This document shows positions 16,935 to 26,267 of a DNA stretch of 64,000 bases, piece by piece. The notes beneath the pieces are model-generated. The model saw only the letters and a program-made list of their open reading frames with translations, had not been told where the DNA came from and made no database searches. Source of the DNA: JBJXHC01 sp046160825 (GTDB taxonomy: Bacteria > Bacteroidota > Ignavibacteria > UBA10030 > UBA6906); assembly GCA_046160825.1 (NCBI GenBank), contig JBJXHC010000030.1:1-64000 (forward strand). The letters run 5' to 3'. Position numbers and translations under genes: made by a program. The stretch's first letter is position 1, and each line of letters begins with the position of its first letter.

Positions 16935-18029
16935 ATGAAACGCGTACTCGTTATTGTTGTCGCAACTATTTTCGGCCTGGTCCAAGGTTGCATGGATCGA
17001 GGCAACAAAGACCTTCTTGTGAATGCGGAAAATGATGCATCGGGAAATGTCTCCCTTGCTTTCACGAATCCTCCGCCGGAGGTTGCACGTGTGGTGGCCA
17101 CACTATCGCGCAGCGGCCACGACCCACGCATCCTTGATCTCGTATTATCAGATTCAACACAAAGCGCGGCCGGTGGCTTCGAGGAAGTTGCGGTCGGTGT
17201 CTGGCAATTGCTGGTGGAGGCTCTTGACGACAGCAATACCATCCGCTACGCGGGCGCAACAAGTGTGGAAGTCCGTCCCGGACAGGTGTCGCACATTTCC
17301 CTGCACTTACTCCCAACATCCGGAGGGATTGAGATCGTTGTTACGTGGGGGCCGCCGCCTTCACCAACTGGTGGCCTTATGGCATACTATCCCTTCAACG
17401 GAAATGCTAATGACGTGAGCGGCAATGGGAATAACGGCATGGTTTCCGGTGCGACGTTGACCGCTGATCGTCACGGGAACCCCAACAGTGCGTATCGGTT
17501 TGACGGATCCAATGACATGATTTCCATTCCGTCATCGCCGTCATTGCACCCCAATGACCAGTTTACCATCGCTTTCTGGATTCGATTGGATGGGGCAATC
17601 AACAATTGGCTTTCCATCGTCCACAAAGGGGGGCCAATACAGCCCGGGTATTCCAACCGTGAATATTCCATTTATGCGAAACGTATCCAACCGACGCAGT
17701 ACTCGTTCTATACGTTCTCTGCAGGTGACGGCTCAGGCCAACATGAAATTCCCTCGCCCGCGTTGACCAATCTCAACGAGTGGGTCTTTGTTGCCACAGT
17801 TATTGATCGGAGAAACCACTGGATGCGCGCATATCTGGACGGGAATGTTGGGGAAGTCCCGGACTCCTATTCTTCTTTCACTCCAAATGACTTTCCGCTT
17901 ACCATTGGAATGGAGGCGGAAACAGGATGGCCGGATCATTCTCCCCTCTACGGTGCAATCGACGAGGTTCGTCTTTACAATCGCGCGTTGACTTCTGCAG
18001 AAATCCAAGCATTACGGGAAATGCGCTAG
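16935..18029 (+). CDS. LamG-domain lipoprotein
   Basis: A 364-residue lipoprotein. The signal peptide ends in the lipobox LVQGC, with the modified Cys at 19. A small beta domain (about 30-145) is followed by a LamG/concanavalin A-like jelly-roll domain (about 155-362) beginning LMAYYPFNGNANDVSGNGN and ending DEVRLYNRALTSAEIQAL, the usual signature. Such domains bind carbohydrate or protein ligands. The ATG at 16935 has a strong GGGGAGG site; a start 45 bases earlier lies within the promoter. Its position after the GH57 gene suggests, but does not show, a role in glycan capture. Confidence 0.88.
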   Translation: MKRVLVIVVATIFGLVQGCMDRGNKDLLVNAENDASGNVSLAFTNPPPEVARVVATLSRSGHDPRILDLVLSDSTQSAAGGFEEVAVGVWQLLVEALDDSNTIRYAGATSVEVRPGQVSHISLHLLPTSGGIEIVVTWGPPPSPTGGLMAYYPFNGNANDVSGNGNNGMVSGATLTADRHGNPNSAYRFDGSNDMISIPSSPSLHPNDQFTIAFWIRLDGAINNWLSIVHKGGPIQPGYSNREYSIYAKRIQPTQYSFYTFSAGDGSGQHEIPSPALTNLNEWVFVATVIDRRNHWMRAYLDGNVGEVPDSYSSFTPNDFPLTIGMEAETGWPDHSPLYGAIDEVRLYNRALTSAEIQALREMR

Positions 18030-18052
18030 TTCATCTGAGTTCTGCTCTGCCA

Positions 18053-18086
18053 GGGAGTCACTCGCGTACCGGGTGACTCCTTTTTC
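18053..18086 (+). terminator. Rho-independent terminator after the LamG gene
   Basis: GGAGTCAC (18054-18061) pairs with GTGACTCC (18073-18080), followed at once by TTTTT. Confidence 0.85.
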
Positions 18087-18147
18087 CATTGGGAATGTTT
18101 CTCAAAAAGTAGGCTGGCAAGCCGATAATTCCATGATCTCCGTCTGA

Positions 18148-18176
18148 TTGCATCTCTCACCTCAATTACCTACCCT
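18148..18176 (+). promoter_or_regulatory. Possible promoter of the beta-CASP gene
   Basis: TTGCAT (18148-18153), a 17-base spacer and TACCCT (18171-18176). The -10 box is poor, so this is tentative. Confidence 0.3.
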
Positions 18177-18218
18177 GATAGCGTTTACTTCCATTTCCTT
18201 TCAATTACATGGCCTTTG

Positions 18219-19628
18219 ATGCATCTTCAGTTTCAGGGAGCAGCGCGCACAGTAACCGGTTCCATGCACATGCTGACGGTCGGTGGCAAAACCATTCTGC
18301 TCGATTGTGGCATCTACCATGGCCGACGCGATGAGGCGCGCAAACGCAACAGTGAATTCCCCTTCAACCCCGCGTCCATTGACGCTGTCGTTCTCTCTCA
18401 TGCCCATATCGATCACAGCGGCAATCTCCCCGGACTCGTCAAGCAGGGTTTCCGTGGACCCGTCTATTGCACACACGCCACGAAAAGTCTCTGTGAGGTA
18501 ATGCTCAGGGATAGCGCGTACATTCAGGAAAAGGACACCGAGTTTGTAAACAAGAAACACCGGAAGAAGGGCCTGCCGCTTATCACTCCTCTCTATACAC
18601 AGGAAGACACGGATAGGACGATCCCGCTCATTCGGAGCGTTGATTATAGCAAGCCGTTCCCCGTCATTGATGGCATTGAATGCCGCTTTGAGGACGCCGG
18701 GCACATCCTTGGTTCAGCCGCCGTAGCACTGACATTGAACGAAGGTACGCAACGCATCAACCTCGCTTTCACCGGCGATCTCGGCAGGCCGGATCTTCCC
18801 ATCCTTCGTGATCCGGTGTTCATCGGTAACCATGAACCGACAGATTACCTGATAAGCGAGAGCACGTACGGCGGCAGATTCCACGCCCCTGTTGAAGAAA
18901 TGGAGAATCAGATCCTTCCTCCTCTTCGTCGTGCTATTGCAAGGAAGGGAAAGGTGATCATCCCGGCATTCAGTGTCGGGCGCACGCAGGAAATCGTCCA
19001 CGTGTTGCATAAACTGAGCGGCGAAGGGAAGATCGATAGACTCCCGGTGTTTGTTGATAGTCCCTTGTCGGTCAACGTGACAAGTGTATTCCGCAAGCAT
19101 CCCGAATGCTTTGACAAGGAAACGCTCGCGATTCTTAATTCACCGTTGAATAACGATCCGTTTGGCTTCGAACAATTGACGTACATCCGGAGTGTCGAAG
19201 AGTCGCGGGAGCTGAACGAACGACGCGGACCATTCGTCGTGATCTCCTCTTCCGGCATGTGCGAAGCGGGACGGGTACAGCACCATCTGGCCAACAGTAT
19301 CAGTGACCCCAACAATATGATCATGATCGTTGGGTACCAGGCAGAACACACGCTCGGCAAAAAGCTGGTGATGAAAGAACCGGTGGTGAACATCTTCGGA
19401 GAGCCTCATGCACTGAAGGCTGAAGTGGTGGTATTGAACAGTTTCAGCGGTCACGCCGATCATAACGAACTCCTTTCCTACATTAAGCAATTCGATGCAC
19501 GCACACTCAAACGGGTGTTCCTCGTTCATGGCGATCAGGATCAGGAAGAGAAACTCGCAACAGGAATTACCGAGGCCGGCATACAGGCCGTCGATCTACC
19601 GGTCCGCGGTGAGAAGTTTCAGCTCTGA
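18219..19628 (+). CDS. Metallo-beta-lactamase fold beta-CASP ribonuclease-like protein
   Basis: A 469-residue protein of the MBL-fold RNA-processing group (CPSF/YSH1-like). The MBL part shows GAARTVTGS, the zinc motif SHAHIDHSG, and AGHILGS. The beta-CASP part has FTGDLGRPDLPIL, IPAFSVGRTQEI, SSSGMCEAGR and finally SFSGHADHNELL and VHGDQDQEEKLA, all typical. Such proteins cleave RNA or trim its ends in the cytoplasm. The ATG at 18219 follows a TTG one codon earlier. The next gene starts 10 bases after its stop. Confidence 0.92.
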   Translation: MHLQFQGAARTVTGSMHMLTVGGKTILLDCGIYHGRRDEARKRNSEFPFNPASIDAVVLSHAHIDHSGNLPGLVKQGFRGPVYCTHATKSLCEVMLRDSAYIQEKDTEFVNKKHRKKGLPLITPLYTQEDTDRTIPLIRSVDYSKPFPVIDGIECRFEDAGHILGSAAVALTLNEGTQRINLAFTGDLGRPDLPILRDPVFIGNHEPTDYLISESTYGGRFHAPVEEMENQILPPLRRAIARKGKVIIPAFSVGRTQEIVHVLHKLSGEGKIDRLPVFVDSPLSVNVTSVFRKHPECFDKETLAILNSPLNNDPFGFEQLTYIRSVEESRELNERRGPFVVISSSGMCEAGRVQHHLANSISDPNNMIMIVGYQAEHTLGKKLVMKEPVVNIFGEPHALKAEVVVLNSFSGHADHNELLSYIKQFDARTLKRVFLVHGDQDQEEKLATGITEAGIQAVDLPVRGEKFQL

Positions 19629-19638
19629 CGGCGATACT

Positions 19639-21567
19639 GTGAACGCCTGTCCACGCTACACCGGAATCCTGACCCTCTTCGTGGCTGTTGCCATGCAAGC
19701 GCAGGAATCTTCTCAACTCATTGAGGCGTCCCGCTCCACAGGCGATAGCATCTTTCAGGGAAACTCCGCCGGAGTTCTCTTCGAGAGAAACCAGAACACG
19801 TTCAACTGGATGGGAAAAGCCACCATCGATACAGTGCTCCTCGGTACACGATTTCTGTTCCGCGAGCTGTATTCCTCCAACATCATTCTTCTGGAAAAAA
19901 CAAGTACAACACCTGAACGCAGACTGCAGAGCAACCAGCAAGCGCTCTCTTTCCTGTTGCGGCACCCAGTGTCACCGTCATTCCAACCACACGTTGCCTG
20001 GTCGTCACGCGTGTATCAGGACAAGAAAGCCGTGGGGCTGAGTTCAGCATCGACTCATGCGGTGGCTGCGGGGTTCGAGTATCTCCCGATTGAGAGCCTT
20101 GCACTCACTCCAACGCTGGGTTATCGATGGGACGATCAGGGCGACTTTCGCGATAAAGGAGTGCACTATTCATTGGGTGGGCGGTTCCGTGAAATTGAGG
20201 GAGAAGGCTATGTCCTCTCCGCGGAAGGGATGCTCCATGAAGACCGACTTGACCCGCGCACACTTGAAGGACACTTCGTACGTGGCGGCGTGGAGAAAAT
20301 CTTCGACGGGAGAACCCGGGACAGTCTGCAGGTAGGTTTCGTCAAGAACAGGCGCGAATTCCACTCGTTGCTCGATTCCACTCGCAACATCGACAGCAGA
20401 CTGGAACAGATACTGACATTCTCGAACCTCCTGGATTATGAACTGGACAAAGCAACGCTGGCAACACTGTATCTCGGACTGTATAGCCGAACTCTTGAAC
20501 GAAGAACGCGTTTCATCAATGCTCCTCTCGTTCCGGGGAACGTCTTTGGGACCGAGATTGAGGAGTTTCGATTGGATACGTACCTTCAGGCCTCGTTCGC
20601 AACTTCAGGTGGGGTGAATGGTTTTGCGCGTTTTGCGTACACAGAGCGTAACGAGAGCCACGCAGCCACGGACATCGACGGCTCGGCCAATGATCCAACG
20701 ACACTCAACAACCAGGATGAACGGGAAAAGAGCAAGGACAACCTGACGCGCCGTACAGCCATTCTTGGCGTGATAGGAATTCCGGTTACCCGTTCGGACT
20801 ACATATCCTTCTCGGGGTCTGCGGGTATTTTACGCTACGACACACCAAGTAGAAGCAACAATGAAGACCGCGATGAGTTGCTCGTAGCAGCTTCACTTTC
20901 AACCATGCATCGGGTGAGTAGCGTTGTTGATATACGGACCACGCTGGAAGGAACGCTCAGCCATACGGTCTATCTCTTGCAGGACCGGAGTTCCAACAAT
21001 AACTTCAACAGGGTCCTCAGGCTTGCACCGATGGTGAACTACGAACCTGTACGTTGGTTCTCGACAGCGAACACGTTTGAGGTCCTTGCCAACTATACTG
21101 TGTATGATTTCGAGCTACAGGCAACACAAATACGAAGTTTTTCTTACCGCCAGTTTGGCTGGCTGGATTCCACGACAGTCGAATTGACGGACAGGTTGGG
21201 ACTTGATTTTTTGAGTTATTTGAAGTTATATGAACGTGGTCAACTCAGGTGGAGCGACTTCACTGAACGGGTGGAGAACTCATTCGTTGATCTTACGTAC
21301 AGCATTCAGTGCAGATTTTCGCCTTCCATTGAAACCGTATTTGCTGTTGGCATGCGTCGATTCAGCCAATCGCGTTTTATATATCGTGACGGAAAGAGGG
21401 AATTGGATACCACATTGGAAAGCTTCGGGCCAACATGTCTTATCCAATGGCAACCCGGTCTGTACGGCCTCGTTTCTCTTTCCGGATGGTATGAACGACG
21501 CACCCAAACGAATGGCGCGGATCGAACACTGGCCAACATGTCAATGAACGTCCAACTGAACTTCTGA
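19639..21567 (+). CDS. Probable outer-membrane beta-barrel protein, function unknown
   Basis: A 642-residue exported protein I do not recognise. With the GTG at 19639 the protein opens with a short signal peptide (NACPRYTGILTLFVAVAMQAQE). The body is rich in alternating aromatic/hydrophobic and polar stretches, such as FVRGGVEKIFDGRTRDSLQVGF and GRFREIEGEGYVLSAEGML, and the protein ends in Phe (MNVQLNF), as many outer-membrane barrels do. The frame stays open upstream to 19495, inside the previous gene; that extension has no signal peptide. It sits between the beta-CASP gene and an RsbW-like gene, 10 and 11 bases away, so the three are probably co-transcribed. Confidence 0.65.
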   Translation: MNACPRYTGILTLFVAVAMQAQESSQLIEASRSTGDSIFQGNSAGVLFERNQNTFNWMGKATIDTVLLGTRFLFRELYSSNIILLEKTSTTPERRLQSNQQALSFLLRHPVSPSFQPHVAWSSRVYQDKKAVGLSSASTHAVAAGFEYLPIESLALTPTLGYRWDDQGDFRDKGVHYSLGGRFREIEGEGYVLSAEGMLHEDRLDPRTLEGHFVRGGVEKIFDGRTRDSLQVGFVKNRREFHSLLDSTRNIDSRLEQILTFSNLLDYELDKATLATLYLGLYSRTLERRTRFINAPLVPGNVFGTEIEEFRLDTYLQASFATSGGVNGFARFAYTERNESHAATDIDGSANDPTTLNNQDEREKSKDNLTRRTAILGVIGIPVTRSDYISFSGSAGILRYDTPSRSNNEDRDELLVAASLSTMHRVSSVVDIRTTLEGTLSHTVYLLQDRSSNNNFNRVLRLAPMVNYEPVRWFSTANTFEVLANYTVYDFELQATQIRSFSYRQFGWLDSTTVELTDRLGLDFLSYLKLYERGQLRWSDFTERVENSFVDLTYSIQCRFSPSIETVFAVGMRRFSQSRFIYRDGKRELDTTLESFGPTCLIQWQPGLYGLVSLSGWYERRTQTNGADRTLANMSMNVQLNF

Positions 21568-21578
21568 GAGAGTATTGC

Positions 21579-22007
21579 GTGACTGCAAAACAATCTGTTT
21601 TCCGGCTGACACTCCCCAGCAACCCCAAACACATTGGCAAGGTTGAAGGGCTTTTGATGAAAATCAAGCGGGCCGTCCGACTTGATGACATCCAGATGCA
21701 CAAGCTTATGGTCTCATTGACCGAAGCGGTCAACAATGCCATCATCCACGGCAATAAATCCGACGCGACGAAAAAGGTGACTGTCCGTTGTGAGGTGAGG
21801 CCCGAATGGCTCGTGTGTGTTATCGCAGATCAGGGGAAGGGATTCAAGGTCGACAACGTGCGGAATCCTCTCAACAAGGAAAATCTCCTGCGCGATAGTG
21901 GGCGGGGAATTTTCCTGATGAAGACTCTGATGGACAAAGTGGAATATGACGTGAAGGGAAAAGGGGTTGAAGTGGTTCTCTGGCTCGACCTCACCAAGCA
22001 CGCTTAG
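21579..22007 (+). CDS. RsbW-like ATP-binding protein (anti-sigma factor kinase fold)
   Basis: A 142-residue stand-alone HATPase_c domain like the serine kinases RsbW and SpoIIAB. The N box is EAVNNAIIHGN and the G1 box ADQGKGF; a further ...DSGRGIFLMKTLMD helix is typical. Such proteins bind or phosphorylate an anti-anti-sigma partner in partner switching. No sigma factor or STAS partner is next to it. The start is the GTG at 21579, 11 bases after the outer-membrane protein. Confidence 0.88.
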   Translation: MTAKQSVFRLTLPSNPKHIGKVEGLLMKIKRAVRLDDIQMHKLMVSLTEAVNNAIIHGNKSDATKKVTVRCEVRPEWLVCVIADQGKGFKVDNVRNPLNKENLLRDSGRGIFLMKTLMDKVEYDVKGKGVEVVLWLDLTKHA

Positions 22008-22040
22008 TTTCATCTGCTGCATCCACTCTCGTTCCGCCAC

Positions 22041-22077
22041 AACAAAAAAGGAGAACCATGGTCCGCATGATTCTCCT
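22041..22077 (-). terminator. Terminator downstream of malate dehydrogenase
   Basis: AGGAGAA (22049-22055) pairs with TTCTCCT (22071-22077), and on the minus strand it is followed by a T-run (the AACAAAAAA at 22041-22049). It lies between two convergent genes and may also slow the plus-strand unit. Confidence 0.75.
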
Positions 22078-22104
22078 CTTGGTTTTCTTAACAACTCCCA
22101 ATAA

Positions 22105-23028
22105 CTACAGCTTCAGTTTTGCAATCGACTGTTTTACATCTTCCGCAGACTTGTTCAGCGCAGCCTGCTCATCGGGGTTCAATTTTATCTGAATAATCTC
22201 TTCAATTCCCTTCTTCCCCAACTTCACCGGCACACCAACGAACGTATCCTTGAGACCATATTCACCTTGCAAATACGCTGCACATGGAAGAATACGCTTC
22301 TTATCCCTGATAATCGATTCCGCCATTAATACTGCCGATGCGGATGGAGCGTAATACGCGCTGCCTGTCTTGAGGTGATTCACGATTTCAATTCCGCCAT
22401 CCCGGGTCCGCTTCACGAGGCGGTCAAGCGTCGCCTGGCTCAGCAACTCGGTAATCGGTATTCCTGCAACGGTCGAATATCGCGGAAGCGGTACCATCGA
22501 GTCGCCGTGTCCACCGAGCACAAATGCGGTTACGTCCTCCACCGAAACATTGAGTTCCATTGCAATGAATGTCCGGAATCGCGCTGCATCCAGCACTCCG
22601 GCCATTCCGACAACGCGGTGGCGCTCAAATCCGCTGACCTTCCACGCGACGTACGTCATCACATCCAGCGGGTTGGAGACAACAATAATGATCGAACGCG
22701 GCGACTTTGCCACTGCGGCTTCGGTGCAGCTCTTCACGATTGCGCTATTGGTGTTCATCAGGTCGTCGCGACTCATGCCCGGCTTGCGCGCAATGCCTGC
22801 AGTGATGATGACAATATCCGAGTTTGCTGTTTCATCATAGCCATTGGTGCCGATCACTTTCGTGTCGGTCTTCTCCACGGGTGCCGCTTCGTACATGTCG
22901 AGCGCTTTCCCTTGCGGGATTCCCTCGATGACGTCCACAAGAACAACCTCGTTGGCGAGTTGCTTGTCCACAAGTCGCTGCGCCGTCGTTGCACCGACAT
23001 TTCCGGCACCGATTACTGTAATCTTCAT
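22105..23028 (-). CDS. mdh: Malate dehydrogenase
   Basis: A 307-residue NAD-dependent dehydrogenase of the LDH-like MDH group, interconverting malate and oxaloacetate in the TCA cycle. GAGNVGATTA (8-17) binds NAD with Asp32 as the specificity residue. Arg81 in GIARKPGMSR marks malate rather than lactate use, and the catalytic His174 is in GGHGDSMVP. Length is typical. It is transcribed alone towards the terminator at 22041-22077. Confidence 0.96.
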   Translation of the reverse strand: MKITVIGAGNVGATTAQRLVDKQLANEVVLVDVIEGIPQGKALDMYEAAPVEKTDTKVIGTNGYDETANSDIVIITAGIARKPGMSRDDLMNTNSAIVKSCTEAAVAKSPRSIIIVVSNPLDVMTYVAWKVSGFERHRVVGMAGVLDAARFRTFIAMELNVSVEDVTAFVLGGHGDSMVPLPRYSTVAGIPITELLSQATLDRLVKRTRDGGIEIVNHLKTGSAYYAPSASAVLMAESIIRDKKRILPCAAYLQGEYGLKDTFVGVPVKLGKKGIEEIIQIKLNPDEQAALNKSAEDVKQSIAKLKL

Positions 23029-23114
23029 TGTTGTCTCCAGGATTTGTTTGGCTGAGTAGATTGAAGAACGGAATGTCTACCGCTCGAGGCGGAAAAGATG
23101 GGTCTATAAATACA

Positions 23115-23154
23115 CCGGCCCGTTCGCCCGACACAGTCGGTTTGAACAGGCCGG
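23115..23154 (-). terminator. Hairpin downstream of rpmA
   Basis: CCGGCC (23115-23120) pairs with GGCCGG (23149-23154), continuing with GTTC/GAAC after one unpaired base, and an inner CCGAC/GTCGG. It lies 27 bases past the rpmA stop on the minus strand and is followed there by TGTATTTATAG, a weak T-rich tail. Probable terminator of the rplU-rpmA unit. Confidence 0.5.
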
Positions 23155-23180
23155 AAATCCTTCGTTGCCCTGCTGTGCCT

Positions 23181-23438
23181 TTAGGCTTGGGGCAATATGC
23201 TGACGACTTTCTTTGCCTTGCTGTATTTCTTGAAGTTCACCACGCCGTTGGTCAGTGCGAACAACGTATCATCACCACCGATGCCAACATTGGTGCCCGG
23301 CTGGAACCGTGTTCCGCGCTGACGTACGATGATGCTTCCAGCGGTAACGACTTCACCACCAAAACGCTTTACACCGAGTCGCTGTGCATTGCTATCGCGA
23401 CCGTTACGTGAACTACCAACACCTTTTTTGTGTGCCAT
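23181..23438 (-). CDS. rpmA: 50S ribosomal protein L27
   Basis: An 85-residue L27. The start MAHKKGVGSSRNGRDSN, the middle GVKRFGGE and the ending with IIVRQRGTRFQPGTNVGIG are invariant features. It sits near the peptidyl-transferase centre. There is no N-terminal cleavable extension. It follows rplU by 13 bases, the usual order. Confidence 0.98.
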   Translation of the reverse strand: MAHKKGVGSSRNGRDSNAQRLGVKRFGGEVVTAGSIIVRQRGTRFQPGTNVGIGGDDTLFALTNGVVNFKKYSKAKKVVSILPQA

Positions 23439-23451
23439 GACGCTTCCCTAC

Positions 23452-23769
23452 TTATGCGATGTTGAGAATCTCAATTTGAGTATAACCCTGCCGGTGACCG
23501 TTCTTGATGCGGTATCCCTTGCGCTTCTTCTTCTTGAAGACAACTACCGTGTCTTCCTTGGAATGCTCAAGAACCTTCGCCTGAACCTTTGCACCGGAAA
23601 CCCCGGGGGCACCGATGGTAATGGCCTTGCCTGTATCAAGCAGCAATACCTTATCAAAGGTGACAGTATCACCAGTCTTGTTATCCAGTCTGGGGACATC
23701 AATTTTATCGTTTTTTGCCACTTTGAACTGCTGTCCGGCGATTTCGACTACTGCGTACATCTGGGCCAT
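23452..23769 (-). CDS. rplU: 50S ribosomal protein L21
   Basis: A 105-residue L21: MYAVVEIAGQQFKVAKND near the start, LLLDTGKAITIGAPGVSGAKV, and the basic ending KKKKRKGYRIKNGHRQGYTQIEI, all typical. It is first in the rplU-rpmA operon and has its own promoter at 23803-23831. Confidence 0.98.
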   Translation of the reverse strand: MAQMYAVVEIAGQQFKVAKNDKIDVPRLDNKTGDTVTFDKVLLLDTGKAITIGAPGVSGAKVQAKVLEHSKEDTVVVFKKKKRKGYRIKNGHRQGYTQIEILNIA

Positions 23770-23802
23770 CCCTTACGGTGAACGTTGAACTTGCGGGCTA
23801 AA

Positions 23803-23831
23803 AAGGTAGGGAAATCCTGTCACAAAGTCAA
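23803..23831 (-). promoter_or_regulatory. Promoter of rplU-rpmA
   Basis: On the minus strand TTGACT (23831-23826), a 17-base spacer and TACCTT (23808-23803), about 34 bases before the rplU start. It lies immediately downstream of the stop of the small gene at 23839-24153. Confidence 0.6.
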
Positions 23832-23838
23832 TCCGTCA

Positions 23839-24153
23839 TCATTCAAAGTAGGTTTCGATTATCTCTTGATGCTGAGAGAGGCTGACGATCCGGAGCAGGA
23901 AGTATTCCTCCACTTCGGCATAGTCAAATTGAAGGAAGCGGCTGCAACGTTGTTCCAGGTCGCGGAGATCCTTTAGGGCGACAAGCAATTGTCCTCGTGG
24001 ACCTGCGAAGAGATAATCTTTTCCATTTGAGACTTCTCGCGTGTGGATCAGATGTTGTTTCAGTAGCAACCGGGCATTGGTGAACCGGTCGCGGTCCTTT
24101 ACGTCCGGTAGTGTTGAAACAACTTCTTCGCTATGAGATCGACGACCGGCCAT
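23839..24153 (-). CDS. Small unknown protein coupled to the metal ATPase gene
   Basis: A 104-residue soluble protein I do not recognise. It is rich in charged helices (LLVALKDLRDLEQRCSRFLQFDYAEVEEYF). Its ATG overlaps the stop of the P-type ATPase gene by one base in the sequence TAATG, so it is translationally coupled. That context is the main reason to accept it as real. It has a single Cys and few His, so a metal-binding role is not evident. Confidence 0.6.
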   Translation of the reverse strand: MAGRRSHSEEVVSTLPDVKDRDRFTNARLLLKQHLIHTREVSNGKDYLFAGPRGQLLVALKDLRDLEQRCSRFLQFDYAEVEEYFLLRIVSLSQHQEIIETYFE

Positions 24154-26267
24154 TATGCTTTCTCACTGAAGGATAACGCACGCAGGCTATTCAAAATGAC
24201 GATAAGAGCCGCGCCGTCATCTGCGAGCACGGCCATCCAGAGGGTTGCGATTCCGGTGACGGTGAGGAAAAGAAAAATCAGTTTGAGTGAAAGCGCAATC
24301 GCAATATTCTGCCTGATAATCTTCATCGTCTCGCGGCTCAAACCAAAGAGAAATGGAAGCTTGCCTAGATCATCAGACATCAGAACGACATCCGCCGTTT
24401 CAAGAGCGGCATCGGTACCGTTGACGCCCATGGCAATCCCGACGGAGGCAGCGGCAAGTGCCGGAGCGTCATTCACACCATCGCCAACCATTGCAACGGT
24501 GCCGTGACGCCGTTTGAGTTCCTCCACAACCTTTACCTTGTCGGCGGGAAGAAGATTTGCACTCACGTTTTCTATCCCCACTTTTCCAGCGAGATGTTGC
24601 GCTGAGATTTCATGATCGCCTGTAAGCATGACGATGTGCTTAATCCCAATCCGGTCCAGCTCTGCGAGGACATCTTTACTCTGTTCACGTGCAGCATCGG
24701 CGATTCCGATAACGGCAAGGGGTTCGATGGCATTACCGAGTATGATCGCCGTTCTCCCCTGCTGCGTGAGAACCTCGAGCACTTCCTCTGTTTTCGATGA
24801 ACACTGTCCCATCTCCTCGATAAGCTCATGATTGCCGAGAAGATAATTCGCTCCGTTAATCTCGCCGCGGATACCGCGCCCCGGCAGGGCTTCAAACCCC
24901 TCGACTCTGAGATCGCTGAATTCTATTGAGTGCCTCGCCGCCTCACTCAGTACCGCGGCCGCAACGTGATGCTCGGAATACTGCTCCATAGCCGCGATAA
25001 TCTTCAACACCTGGTCGCGGGTCAGCGAGTTCAGCAAGATGACGTCCGTGACTCTGGGCCGTCCTTCGGAGAGCGTACCGGTCTTATCGAACGCAATGGC
25101 TTTGACCTGGCTCAGTGTTTCAAGGTGTTTACCGCCTTTGATCAAAACGCCACGGCGGGTTGCGTTGGTTACCGCGCTTACAATTGTTACAGGCGTGGAA
25201 ATCACCAACGCACACGGACAGGCAATCACGAGAAGAACGAGCGCTCGATAAATCCACTCGGAGAATGGTTGTCCCATAAATAGCGGCGGGACGATGGCAA
25301 CCAAAACTGCAAGCACCAGCAATGCCGGCGAGTAAATCCGTGCGAAACGATCGACAAAGAGTTGAACCGGGGCGCGCTGTTGCTGGGCATCTTCGACAAG
25401 ATGAACGATGCGCGCCAGCGTGGTTTCTTCATACTGGGCAGTCACCCGAACTTGTAGCATCCCATTTGCATTGATGGAGCCGGCAAACACCGTTGCCCCC
25501 TGCGACTTCGCAACCGGAGTTGACTCACCTGTAATCGCCGACTGATCCACATGTGACCGGCCTTCGGTCACGATGCCATCCAGCGGTACTTTCTCACCGG
25601 GTCTGATTATAACAATGTCGCCGGGTGCGACTTCCCTAGCTGGCACGACGGTTTCAATACCGTTCTTCAATACGCAGGCCTCTGTTGGCGAAAGGGCCAT
25701 CAGTGATTGTATTGCCCGTCGCGTTCTCGCCGCGCTGTAGGATTCCAACATGAGCGAGACTGAAAACAACACGATAACTGCTGCACCCTCACTCCATTTG
25801 TCGATGGCCAGCGCTCCGATGACGGCCACGGACATCAGAAAATTCATGTCCAGTGAACGGGTCTTCACGGAGATGTACGCCTTGAGGAACACGCGCCACC
25901 CACCGACTGCAATTGCGGCAAGAAGCATGATTCGCGAAAGCACTGGCGCCAAGCTGACCTGCTCAAGCACGATGCCGGCCAGAGCGAGAAGCGCGGCAAC
26001 GCCTGTTGTGATTGCCTGGCCGTGCCGCTCCCAGAATGTTTGCTCTCTCTCCAATTCGTTCCGGCTGCGACCGTTGAACCCGGCGAGGCGCAGCGTGCTG
26101 ATCACCGTGTTGGCATCAACGCTCTCAGCAACACGAAGCTCTGATGTTACCGGATTAAAAGAATAGCGATCCTTACCGACGCGAGCGTCGAGCTGCTTGC
26201 GCATCACCACCTCTTCGGTGGAGCAACAGACGCCGGAGACAAAATATGTTCGTTCAGGGGTTTTCAT
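24153..26267 (-). CDS. Zn/Cd/Pb-type P1B ATPase
   Basis: A 704-residue heavy-metal exporting ATPase. It has a short N-terminal metal-binding domain with the pair Cys14-Cys15 in SGVCCSTEE, the TGES actuator motif (247-250), the transmembrane CPC (350-352), the phosphorylated Asp394 in DKTGT, and GDGVNDAPAL near 598. Six to eight membrane helices are apparent. CPC with a ZntA/CadA-like layout and an adjoining ArsR-type repressor with a zinc site argues for divalent Zn/Cd/Pb export. It overlaps the repressor gene by one base. Confidence 0.93.
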   Translation of the reverse strand: MKTPERTYFVSGVCCSTEEVVMRKQLDARVGKDRYSFNPVTSELRVAESVDANTVISTLRLAGFNGRSRNELEREQTFWERHGQAITTGVAALLALAGIVLEQVSLAPVLSRIMLLAAIAVGGWRVFLKAYISVKTRSLDMNFLMSVAVIGALAIDKWSEGAAVIVLFSVSLMLESYSAARTRRAIQSLMALSPTEACVLKNGIETVVPAREVAPGDIVIIRPGEKVPLDGIVTEGRSHVDQSAITGESTPVAKSQGATVFAGSINANGMLQVRVTAQYEETTLARIVHLVEDAQQQRAPVQLFVDRFARIYSPALLVLAVLVAIVPPLFMGQPFSEWIYRALVLLVIACPCALVISTPVTIVSAVTNATRRGVLIKGGKHLETLSQVKAIAFDKTGTLSEGRPRVTDVILLNSLTRDQVLKIIAAMEQYSEHHVAAAVLSEAARHSIEFSDLRVEGFEALPGRGIRGEINGANYLLGNHELIEEMGQCSSKTEEVLEVLTQQGRTAIILGNAIEPLAVIGIADAAREQSKDVLAELDRIGIKHIVMLTGDHEISAQHLAGKVGIENVSANLLPADKVKVVEELKRRHGTVAMVGDGVNDAPALAAASVGIAMGVNGTDAALETADVVLMSDDLGKLPFLFGLSRETMKIIRQNIAIALSLKLIFLFLTVTGIATLWMAVLADDGAALIVILNSLRALSFSEKA

